NCBI GenBank assembly: GCA_020848275.1
Contig: JADLAK010000036.1
Coordinates: 1 to 64,000 of the forward strand
Source of the DNA: Planctomycetota bacterium
Lineage (GTDB): Bacteria; Planctomycetota; UBA8742; UBA2392
Direction: 5' to 3'
Length of the DNA stretch: 64,000 nt
Part shown: piece by piece, positions 1 through 12,400 of the stretch
Layout: each line of letters opens with the position of its first letter
Position numbering within the stretch: the first letter of the stretch is position 1
Notes under the pieces: model-generated
The model's input: only the letters and a program-made list of their open reading frames with translations
What the model was told of the DNA's origin: nothing
Databases searched by the model: none
Translations under genes and position numbers: made by a program

Positions 1-475
1 AATTGTTCGACGGAAAACAGACCCGTCGCAGCAAGTTAGGACCAACTAGCGACATTCATGCTACAGGAAAAAGGACTGTCGGAAATCAACGGTAGCCGTG
101 GAATGAAGTCTGGAAGCCGGTTTCAAGGCGCATTATGAAGTGATGTTTCAAGTGTAACTCTTGTTAGTAATGACAAAAACGTGGCTGAATAAATGTTTAG
201 ATGTTTTTTGCTCGCCCCCGGTTGATGGGGTATAGGTCTTTCACCACCTGACACAACATCGGGGATGCTGCGACACTTTTCGCCGCCGGAACGGGCAGTC
301 CAAACAAGGAGAGTCGTCATGCCAATGCCAAACGCCTGCTTCGAAAGTGGTGCGTGTCAGCCCCTTCGGCAATGTCAGCCAAAAGCGGCAAGCCTGTCGC
401 ACCATGAGGTACGTTGACCCAACGTTGTTTCTTTTTGCGCAGGTCCAAACCGAACCAAAGCTCAGGAAATCAACC
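1..475. other. Leader region before the giant Rhs gene
   Basis: No convincing gene is visible. An open frame continues upstream of the chosen Rhs start to a GTG at 347, but it precedes a clear signal peptide and is unlikely to be translated. An AGGAA at about 463-467 sits 8 bases before the ATG at 476 and serves as the ribosome binding site. No terminator, riboswitch or tRNA was recognised. Confidence 0.5.
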
Positions 476-3400
476 ATGCACCGCTTCCTGCTCATCGCCA
501 TCACCCTGTTCTTCGCGAACTCGCTCGCCGCACTCACTATTACGGGCGACATCATCACGAACACAACTTGGACCAGCAGTGATTCGCCAATCACGCTGGA
601 TCCCGCCGGAGCCAGCGGCGGCACGGTCAAAGTTCGCAATGGCGCGACGCTGACCATCGACAGCACCGGCGGCGTGGTCAACATCAACTGGAACGAAGAC
701 TGCGACTTCCAGATTGGTAACGGCTCGGGGGATGGCGGCGACTTGGTGATTAAGGCCGCCAGCGGTGCGATAAATTTCAAAGCCAAAGCGGGCGGTAACA
801 TTCGAATCAACCCGTACGGCAGCATTAATTTTAGTGACACAACCGCCGAAACACACTTCCAGCAAAACGGCGCTGGCGTCACGTGGGGCGCGATGATCTT
901 TGAGGCGGGCCAAACCAAACAGTCCTCCCTCAAAAATTGCGATTTCTCCCGAGCGGGTGATGACGGGCGAGATGGCGCGCTAGTTATCGAGGACAACGAT
1001 ATTGTCCCCACGCTGGATGACGTAGATTTTAACACTGGCATTACAACATCTTGTATGCGCCTGGAGGGCAAAGGCATAAATGTGCTGGCGCGAGGTAACG
1101 TTACCGCGCCTATTGGATTAGACGGCGCTACCTATGCCTTCTTCCTAAATGCTGTGACCTCGACCGCGGAGTTCATCGATTTTCCTGATCCGACTGACTT
1201 AACAACTCAATTAGTTCGGATGGATGGTACGTGTCAGGTTGGAAGCGCGACCAACGCGAGCCACTGGAGATTTGATGACGGCTACACATTCAAATGTTCC
1301 GCGTCCTCAAAGTTGCAGGTCATCAATGGCTCCGTCTGGGGTACTCCGGAATCTCGACCGTTATTCCAGGCAATATCGGGCACTTCCGATACGCATTGGG
1401 TTGGTCTCGCCGATGACTATACAGCGACAGCAACGCCCAAGACCAACGTGTGGGGTGACATTGGCCCCTTCGCGTATCTGGAGATTCGCAACGCCTCCAC
1501 CGGCATCAACATCAACAAGGACGACAACGACGGCGGAACGACATATTTCGTGCCCTATTCCGGGCAGCAAACTCGGTGGCGTTTCCCCGGACTGCTGATC
1601 CAACAGTGCTACACCGGTATCTATACGCGCACCCACATTGACGGGTCGGGAAATGGCTACACGGTCGTATTTGAAGACTGCACCTTGGGCTCTACCGCTG
1701 CAGGCGACGACTGTGATACGGCCTGCTGCACGGTGGAGAGTGGCCGCGTCGAATTCCTCAATTGCGCCATCCAGGGTGCTGTGAACACCGGTATTCAAAT
1801 CGGGGCAGGTACTGCATTTGCGAATGATGTCCTTATTCGAGACTCCAAGATCACCGACAACTCCGGTACCACCGGCATCTATATTGGGTCATCCCAAGCA
1901 TCGACCAGTGTAAGGATTGAGCGGAGCGTGATTGAGGGTTGGAACACGGGTATCTATTCCGTTGAGGCAAGCTATTCACCGGCTCGCGCGCTGATTCTGT
2001 CCCATTGCTTTGTGTCAGCGTTGAATGGCACGAATTGCACGGCTCTCAGTGTTCAATTCCAGACTGCAGCGGTGTGCACACTTCTGGTTGAAGATTGCAC
2101 GATCGCGGGTGTCTCGGGAGGAACCACCAATCGTGGCGTGTGGCTGCAGGAAATACGAAACGAAACTGGCGCAACAGCCACGTTTCGCCGCACTACAATA
2201 GACGGCAATGGAACATATGGTATTGATGTCGGCTCTGATTCTGACAACACCATTGACTACCTCTTCGACCAATGCGCCATTACAACCAACGCTACGGGCG
2301 TGAACGATCAGCGCTCCAGCGGAAGCGCAAAAACGATTGTCCAGTACTCGACATTTGCGGGTAACACGACGAACAATGCCGTCGATGGCGGTGGAACCCA
2401 AATTCTTGCCCAGCATTGCTATTGGGGTGCCGCGACTCCTAGCGGAACATCCAACACAGATACAACCAACTACTACGCTCGCCCATACATTGGTGTTTTG
2501 ACTGGAGGCAGTCCTGCCGCTCCGTCAAGCTGGGATGTGTGGGAAAGTTCGAGTGTGCAGGCCGACAATTTGCACGTCATCTCAAATACGCCTTACTTCA
2601 AATGGACCTTCGCGAGCGATTTTGGCAGCCAAACCCAAGGGTCTTACGAAGTAGATATCGACAACAATTCGGACTTTAGTTCGCTTCACGACAACGGGTC
2701 GGAACAGTCAAACGCCAATTCCGGTTTCACTTATGGCGGTACGGCGCTTGTCAACGGCACGGTTTACTATGCCCGCGTCCGCTTGGAGGATGCAAGCGGA
2801 CGTTCGGGCGGCTGGCGCTACCTGACTTTCCAGATGAATTCCGCGCCGGGGCAGGTCGGCAACACCAATCGCTCACCATCCAGCGGAGCAAGCGGGCAAG
2901 CACCCGCCACATTACTGCAATGGGAACGTCCCTCGGATGCCGATGAAGACCCGTTGCACTTCAAGATTGAAATTGACGACAACAGCTCGTTCAACAACGG
3001 CAGTGGCAAATACCGGTCGCTGACGACCAACCAGTACCTTGGAAATGGCGGATACGCTGAAGTGTCCTACGACTCCGGAACCACCTGGATTGCGTTTCCC
3101 AGTGATGGTGTAACGTTGATCGGCGGCACCACGCCTCGCGTCCGCCTGTATCTTCCTACGACCTACCCCAACGGTCTTGGGGCGCTGATCGGCGGGACTT
3201 GGTACTGGCGAGTCAAGGCAACTGACGGCTTCGAGGAAGGAACAGCATCCTCCAATTACACATTTAGCACAAACAGCGGTTTCGTGATTTCCGGAACACT
3301 GAACGAAGGAGGCATTGGCGGAAGTGTCACAGTGGGCATTTGCCGCAATGGCGTGAAGCTCGCTGAATCGGACACGACGGGCGGCGGCAGCTTCAGCATC

Positions 3401-6400
3401 ACAGTCGCAAGCGTCGCGCTCTCAGCGGGTGACACCCTGGTCATCTTCATCGACGACGAGACGGAAGATGGCGCAACGGTGTTGCAGTTCACTGGACAGG
3501 ATATGGACGAAGCTTCAGGTTTACACGAGGAGACCGAGCTTGTAGCCGGAATGGTCATCATCGACCACCGTTTCGGCACCGCGTTCACCAATGCGGCCTT
3601 CGCCGCTGACAGCGGAATCGACTCTGATATCCCCTGGTCCGAAACGTCCGGTGCGGTGGACTTCGACCAAAACGACGTAACCACTGTCGAAGTACGTGGC
3701 TCCTGGAATTTCAGCGGAACCGTGGACAGCGCTGGAACGACTGTCCAAACCAAGGGCGCAACTCAGTACTCGCCGGAGACCGGAACGCTGACGACGTGCG
3801 GTTACGCGTGGACTGCCGGTGGCATTGACAATGATGGCTCTCTGGAAATCTCGGGCGGTTCAGTAGTCACCTATACCAGCAACCTTACCTCGGCAGGCAC
3901 TTTTGTTGTTCGCACGTCCACGATGACGGTGAATAGCAGCTCCGCGGACTACATTCTGGTTACCGACGGACTCTTTGAAGCCACGGACTCCACCTTCAAC
4001 GCAAATTCCACCTACGATGGCCGCATCGTGATCGACTCATCCGGTGCAGGGTCTGCAGCGCGCCTTGCCTGCACCGACTGCACGTTCTCGCGCTGGTCTA
4101 TCACTATCGAAACGGATGGCATCCTGGACATCTTTGACCGCAACACATTCCAGACCAATATTTCGACATACCAATCCAATAGCCATATCTATTGGAAAAC
4201 CACCGACTCGCGCAGCGCCACGACCATGCGTGGCATTCAGTTTGACTATGCGTTGACCGTTGGCAGCCAGTACAACGTCCATGCCGATAGTGGATCCACC
4301 GTGCGTACGCTGACTATGATTGGTTGCGGCGGCCAATGCACAGGCGACCGCTACGAAAGCGATTCGGGATCCAAGGTCTCATGGGGTCTTGTTCCACCTA
4401 TTGACGTCAAAGTACTGATTGGTGACACACGTTTGCGCTTGGAATGGGCGAATGACAGCCAAGCGGACGCGGGAACTAACGGATCGGGAACGGCAAGTTC
4501 GGTTACATCGACGGTGTTGACCGTCGGCGGCTCACCCTGGACCACCAATGCCTTTGTGAACTTCACGCTGCGCATGGGTTCGGATGTCGCTACCTACAAG
4601 TATTACAAGATCGCGTCAAACACCTCGAATACGATCACGATTGATAACACTAATGGCGAAAACCTCGTCACGGACGGCTGGACGACAGGCAGCGATTATC
4701 TTGTCACCAGTGCCGGCTACAACATCTATCGCTCGACCAATGGAACGGATTTCACGAAGTTGGCCGGAGTTATTCGTGGGACCGCGTACCACGACACCGG
4801 TCTTTCAAACGGCAGCACGTACTATTACTACGTCAAAGCCGCTGATCTCAATCCGAGCACAGACCTGGAGAGCGGTCAATCCAAGAGGGTCAGCGCCAAA
4901 CCGGCAGCACCGACTTTGGCGTTGTTTCCCGCCAATGCGAAGCAGACCAGCATTGTCGCTCTGACTACTATTGGAACTTACACCCACTGGGAAAACTCAA
5001 CCAACCTGACCGTGGGTTCGAACATCACGGTCAATGACCAGATTGTCCTCAGCGAAAAGCTAGTTCTCTGGGATCTGACGCTGTCAGGCGCAAGTACCGG
5101 CGGGCGGACGTTCACGACCACAGAAAATAACGTTTGGGGCATTGCCGCCTATGATGAAACCGCTTCCGCGACATTCACGGTCGATCAGGACACGGATCTG
5201 ACAAATCGGCCCAGCGTATCGTTCACCGGTCCGTCGGCGGATGCCAACGTCGCGGCCAGCAGCTCCGACACCGATATTACGGTAAGCCTCTCGTTCAGCG
5301 CCAATGGCGGCGCCGCCATCAGCACCGGGACGTTCGAATTCTATGCCGACCGGCCGGTCTGGAATGACACCGCGGACATTAACGCGGGAGCCACTCTTGC
5401 GGGAGTTTTCGATTCAGTATCATCGAGCGCAGCGTCGTGGACAGTTGAACAAGAAATCACAACCGCCAAACAGAACCTTTACGACGGCGAATACACGCTT
5501 TATGCCCGAATTGCAAACTCAAATGGGCTGTATTCAGAATGGGTGAGCCGCCGAGTTTACGTCAACGGCGCAGGCTCAGCCTTTGTGAAAGTGTCCGACG
5601 CCGGGGGACAGCCGGTCTACCTGAAACAAGGCGACGTCAACCGCACCATCTCCCTGGCAGGAACCGGACTTTCGAATTCGCCATTGCCCGATTTCGGCAA
5701 TAACATCACGGTCCACAGTGCTTCGGTGACAGGCGGAGGCAACGGGCTGGATGTTGTCGTCAGCGTAGATCATTTGGCCGATTGCGGTCCGCGCGAGTTC
5801 ACGACCAACAGCGGGTCAAAGAAGGGACAAGTCATTGTCGACTATCCGACGAATATCCTTCCCACCACGACCAACACCGAGCCCTCACGCAATCCAGCCA
5901 TTGGCGGCGTCAATGTTTTCCTTCACTCCGGCGCGTTCTTCAAGAGCGAAACGGACATCACCACGCGCGGCCGCATGATGGGGATTTCATGGTCGCGCTT
6001 CTACCGTAGCGACATCACCTATAACGGCCCCTTGGGATTCAACTGGGTTGGCCATTACTACCAGCGAGCCATTTACGATTCCAGCAGCAGCGATATCTGG
6101 TGGTACACGCCAGATGGCCGCAAGGAAGTCTTCCCTGACGTGACGGGCGGCTTTAGCTCACCGATTGGTGTCTATGTCACGGCAACACGTGAAACTACCT
6201 ACAACACCATAACCCTCACAGACCGCCACGGCTTCAAGTGTGTTTTCAATAGCCAGGGCCGCCTCTGGAAGTGCATCGACCGCAACAGCAATACGACCGA
6301 GTGCAGCTACAACTATGCCGGACAGCTCTCGCTCATTACGGACGACCGCAGTAAGACGTATGAAATCGTTTATGCGTCGCACGGACGCGTAGATGTTGTC

Positions 6401-9400
6401 AAAGACAAGGTGTGGAGCACCGGGAGCCCGCGTGAAGTAGAGTACGAGTACAACTCCTCTGGCGACCTGATCGAGCAGAAGGCTCCCAAAACCAACCGTT
6501 ACGGCGGTGCAAGTGCTCCGTACGCCAGAATCACGTATGCCTATGTCTATGACTCAGCGCATCGCATGACCGCTTGCGTCAATCCACGCGAATTTGCCGA
6601 AACCGGAACAACGCTGCCCTATTTGGAAAACCAGTACGATAGCGGCAAAGTCGTTGCACAGCGCCTGGGCGAACTCGACCAATGGCTCTATGTACGCTAC
6701 GTGAGTGGAACTTCTGTACGCGTTATTGATCGGCGCGGTCTGCGCACTGATTACACTCTTGATGCCAGTGGTCGGGCAACGACGATTGCGCGCTACACCA
6801 AGTTCTGGAGCGTGGACACTGACCTCAACATCAACCACAGCACGATCACTGAAGTCTCGGGCAAAGTGCGCACTTCGGACCCGACATCATTCAATACGGT
6901 ATTCACCTATAACTCGAACCATGAAATCCTGACGGTCACCTATCCTCGCGGCAACAAAGCCACATACACGTACGCCAGCGGGTCATCGCAAACTTCAGGC
7001 ACCGCCACATCCTGCACGACCAATAAACTTAGCAAGTTCCTTGCTGGGTGGACAAACGGCGCCTTCATCGGCATGACGCTTCGCATGGGAACCAATCCGA
7101 GCAATTACAAGTACTACCTGATCATTGACAACGACTCGAACGACATATGGGTGGACGAAACATTTGACCTGCAGGCGGACGGCTGGGGCGCAAGCGCCTA
7201 CAACGTCTTCAACCAGAGCAGCGATCCCATGGCGGCGGGCAACGTTCTCACAGTCACGCGCTCCGACGAAGGGCTCGGCAGCGAGTCGGACATCATCACG
7301 ACCTACACCTATGAGCCGCGCTATCAGTTCGTCAAGACCGTCAAGAACCCTCGCAATTACACCACCACGTACACTTACGACTACGAAGAAAGCGAATCGA
7401 CGACGGACAAGTTTGCCGGCAACCTCGTCATGGCCAGCGCGCCGTCCGTAACGCTTGGCCAGCCTTCAGCGCAAACTATCGAATCCCGCACCACCTACAA
7501 CCAGTACGGCCAGCCAATCAGCTCCGTTGACGGCGAAGGCAACGTTACGCATTTCAGGTACTACTCCGGCAGCGGTCACGACGGGTTCCTCTACCAGACC
7601 GTGTCAGGCTACGGATCGCTCGACCTCACCAGCGAATTTGATTACGACAACGTCGGCAATATGATCGCAAGCTGGCCTGCTCGCGCATTTGAAACGGGTG
7701 CAACCAAGGACGACTTCAAGTCCAGTTACGATGTCAACGAACTTGATCAGGCTTGGCACAGCTCCGGTCCTGAACTGTTCACTGACGGGCAAACTGACCG
7801 GCTCGATGTCTATCGCTACTTCGATGCCAACGGCAATGTGACCCATAGCTTCCGTGAATACGTAACCGATGCCGGTTCAGAGCCCTCCATGCCCGGCTCT
7901 CCAGAAACCGCTGCACCCTCAGCGTTCAGCAAGTCATCCGCCGCCATGGCGGCGACTTGGGTCGAATCGACCACTGTCTACAACCTGCTCAACTACCCAA
8001 CCCAGCGCACCGTTGACGCTGTTGCAGGCAGCACCGTTACCCGCCTGACCGGCCGCACCGAATACGATGCCAATTACAACGTTGTCGCCAGCATCAGTCC
8101 GCTCGGCAACCGTTCGGCCACGGTTTACGATGAACGCGATATGGTCTTCCAGTCCATCGCCGGCGCCAACAGCGATGTTCAGGGCATTTTCGAATCCGAC
8201 TACGACGCCAATGGCAATCTATCGGAGAGCCGCGACGCGCTCGTCAATAAAACCCTATACACTTATGACGGCTTTGATCGTACGACTCTCGTAACGGATC
8301 CGGCGGGCAACGAACGTAAGTCCTACTACGACGCCAACTCCAACGTTACCAAGTCCGAGGCCTATTGGGGTACCGCTGCGGCTGGCCAGTTGTTGACTCG
8401 CTCCGAGAGCTTCTTCGATGAAATCGACCGCGCCTACCAGTCGCGCCGAATGGCCAACGATTATCTCGGCACGGCCATTGGCGACGGATATGCCACAAAC
8501 ACAGTCCTGTTTGATAAAAACAGCCGCGTCGCTAGAACAACCGACGACAATGGCGTCACGTTCTATCGTTTCTATGACGCCGCCAACCGGACCAGTTACA
8601 CCCGCGATGCCGTCGGAAACGAAGTCCATTTTGAATACAACCTGGACGGCGCTAACACCAAGACCACGTTCCGTGAAATCAACAGTCTCGACAGCAGCGT
8701 CGAAGTCAGTCACGAAGAAACCGATTACGATAATCTCAACCGCCGCACAAAGTTCCGCGATCGGCGTTACAACGCCACCAGCAAGGACACAGAAATTGAC
8801 TGGAAGTACGATGGCTGGGGCCGCGTGACGCAGACAACCGATGCGGCGGGTACCACCACGGACTACATTTTCGATCTGCTCTCGCGCAGCGTTCGCACGA
8901 CCCGCAAGCCCAATGCGACCGAGGCGAACTGGATTATCACCGACAACATCTTCGATGACGATTCTCGCGTAACTCGCCGCACGATCTGGGAAACGGGCGA
9001 CGACACAACGCCGACCAATCCTCAGGACACCGACTACACCTACGATGAGCGTTCTCGGCTTATCACGCTGCGCCGTCCTGACGGCGACATCTGGACCTAT
9101 CGGTACGACGCCAACTCCAACCGCATTGGCTGGACCGACCCGCTCGGCACCAGTGTCACAGACACCTTCGACAACCGTAACCTGATCAGCTACCGCATGA
9201 TCACTCGCGGCACAGGCATCAAGGGCGCGACTTACGAAAGCTACGAGTTCGATGCCTTGGGCCGTCTCACCGGTAACTCTAACTACAATGGCTCGAACCT
9301 TATTTCCTCGGCAAGCTGGCGTTACAATAGTTTTAGCATGCCCGAGAGCATGACCGAGACCATCGCCAAGTCCGACGGTACGCTGCTTGGCACCTACACC

Positions 9401-12400
9401 ACCGGCGCGGAATATGACGCCGCGGGCCTCTTGCGTGCCACCATCTATTCCACGGGTCGCCGCGTCGCGCATTCCTACGACGCACTCAACCGCCTGTCTG
9501 AATCCGTCGATGAAACAAACAATTTCCACATCGCAAGCTACCTCTACGCCGGGCCCCATCGCCTTGTTCATCGCGTGATGGGCGGTAACGGCGCCAAACC
9601 CATCCACACCAAGTACGAATATGAGGCGTCCGGTTGCGGCTGCGGCGGCTTTTCCAGCTACTGCGAAAAAGTCGAGCACTACGTCTCGCAAACGAGCTTT
9701 GACGAAGTCGTTGCCTCCAATGACCGCCGTTATGACAAGGTCGGCAACGTCACGGCCGAGCGCAGCGCTCACGAAGGCGACATGGGCAAGGTTTACCGCT
9801 ACGACAATGCCTATCGCCTCACGGAGACTTACTTCGGCGTGGACTTGAACGACGAGACCGACTTCACTGACTTTGCCAATGACACCGACGATCCGGCTGC
9901 TTTCGCGGTGAAGCGCTCGTTCGCGTTAGACACACGCGGCAACCGCTCTGGAGGAAGCGGTATCGTTGACAGTGATGACGCCTCGGGGACCATCAAGAGC
10001 ACCGGCTTCACGGTCGGCGGCACCGGCACCCAGGCGGAAATCAACGCGCGCCTGATGAACGTCTACACGGTCGTGGATGGCAATGACGACTACATCTACG
10101 ACGCCGCTGAGCAGCTCACGTACGATGCCTCCACGGGCCTGTATCACGCTTACGACTACAAAGGCCAGTTGGTGCTTACGGACAATGACGCTGACTTGGC
10201 TACACCAGAACGTCTCTACTCCTATGACTGCCAAGGGCGGCGCAAGACCGAGGAAATCTGGTACGAGGCCAGCTACCACCTCGACTCCATTACATCTTTC
10301 ATAACCCTCTGCGAGCAATGCACTACTTGTCCCTGCAACGCCTGCGGACAGACCGATGGCGAGGATGTCAATTACGACAGCGCGGGAGCAGCACAGGCTG
10401 TCACGCAATCCACCTTCGGCGAGGGTGCCACTGCCGGGGGCTCGGCTCAGACCGTCGCCCCGGGCACCGGCGCCGCCGCATCTGGAGGTCACTCCCCAGG
10501 CCCCGCGAACGTCGCCGAATACGTAGCACCAACGAGCGGCAGTGCTTTCTGGCGCCTGCGCGGCGAGGACCAGCTTGGCAGCCTGCGCGTTGTCTTCAAC
10601 GCGTCGGGCTTCTGCACCGACCTGTACACTTACGGGCCCAACGGCGAACCCTTCCGCTCCAAGGTCATGTTCCACGGCCGCGACGACGTAATCAGCTCGC
10701 TACAGGCGGACACGCCCACCACGGGCCGCACGAATATCAACCTGACCGGCGTTACGCTTACCACCGATGAGATGATCGCCTGCGAGCTTGTGATACCGGG
10801 GCCCGTCGGCACCAGTGATTATCTCAGTGCACGAGTAGCAGACAACAGCACCAACTGGATCGAATTGCTCGATGTCGGCGGAGCCAGCGCTCCGGTCTAT
10901 GCCGCGCTAAATGGCCTTAACCAGGGCTTCTTTGTCCTGGAGTTCAAGGACGACGTGACTTTCGTGGACAACGGGGGCATCGCTGTCGCTCCCACCTACA
11001 GCGCGCCGTATACCACCTTCACGTCTTACGATTACCTGGCCTTTACTACTGCCGACATCGGCCGCTACATCCAGCCCGACGTAGGCGGCTCATGGTGGGA
11101 AATTGTGGCCGTGGACACCGGCGAGGGCTACTGGTGCAAGGTCGTCGGCGACCACTCCGCAGAAGCTCAGCAGAACGACCTCTACACCGTTGTCGAATAT
11201 CCGCCGCTGCTCGGTTATTCAAACGGCGGCACGTGGTCGAGCGCGCCCAGCTATGCCTCGAACGAAACCACCTTCACCGACAGTTCGCATCCCTACAAGA
11301 CGTACATGGAAGGTTGGCCGATGCTGGCCAATATCCTGCAGCCCACGCCGCTGAACCTGACTTACGCCCACGCGAGCAATTACACCGTCAAAGTCGCGGG
11401 CGACGCGGACCAGTTGGCCTCCAGCGGCGATACCTACCGCATTGCGCCGCCGCCGGGGGTGAACCTGGCCACGGGCGCGCTGGCGACCTACACCAACGGC
11501 AGCCTTGGCGATAACACGACGGCAGATCCGGGTTCGCGCCTGCTGTGGTGCGGCTATCGCTACGATCCGCCGATGGTGGGCGTTTACGTGAACCCGCCCA
11601 GCACGCCACCGTTAGGAATTTACGGATGCCAGGAGGGACCCGACGGTTACGCACCGGCTTGGATGCAGGGCGGCTCCGGCAGCGACACCGACGGCTGCGG
11701 CAACGTCCTGGGCACGTATTACTGTTGGAACAGAGTTTACAGCCCCTACTTGGGCCGATGGACGACACCGGACCCGGCAGCCAGCCCATTTTGGAATCTC
11801 TGGGATTATTGTGTCAATGCGCCTACTTGTCTTGCTGATCCGACAGGTCTGGAGACTGAGGCCGAAAAAGATCGCGCAGCATTAGAGAAGGAACAAGTCA
11901 GACGAGAAAAAGCAGGAGGTCCCCCCTTTAAGGACGGTGAAGTAATCGAAGTTGATGGCAGAAAAATTACAGTGAAGCTTGTGGACAAGTCGGGCATGTC
12001 CGCCGAAGGTAAAGCAAGAATTGAGGCAGAGAAGAAAGCTGCGGAGGCCGCCGAGAAAAAAACTAAGGAACGTGAGGGTCGCAGTTGGGGTAGTGGCCAG
12101 ACATCAAAAGGGAATTGCTGGCGTTACGCATCCGATCAACCGGTGGATTTTCGTAATGCCATGGGACCTATAACATATGAGCAATGGTTGAAGTCAGTGC
12201 ATCAAGTTGGGCCAGGTCAGGTAGCCGGTAGCTGGGACAGGACCGTGGCCGGCCTCAAGCAGGAACTGAAGGATTACGGTGCTACCGAACCCAACGCTAA
12301 AGGGGAATGCCCTGAGGGGACTTGGAAAATCGCCGCCGTAGTTGGCGAGAAAACAAATGCTGATGGCACCAAGAGAAAGGACATGCATTTCTACCGTCAG

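Noticed and set aside
8255-9772. Long minus-strand open frame opposite the Rhs gene (505 codons)
   Set aside because: Mirror of a GC-rich coding frame; low-complexity Val/Ala/Gly protein with no family features.
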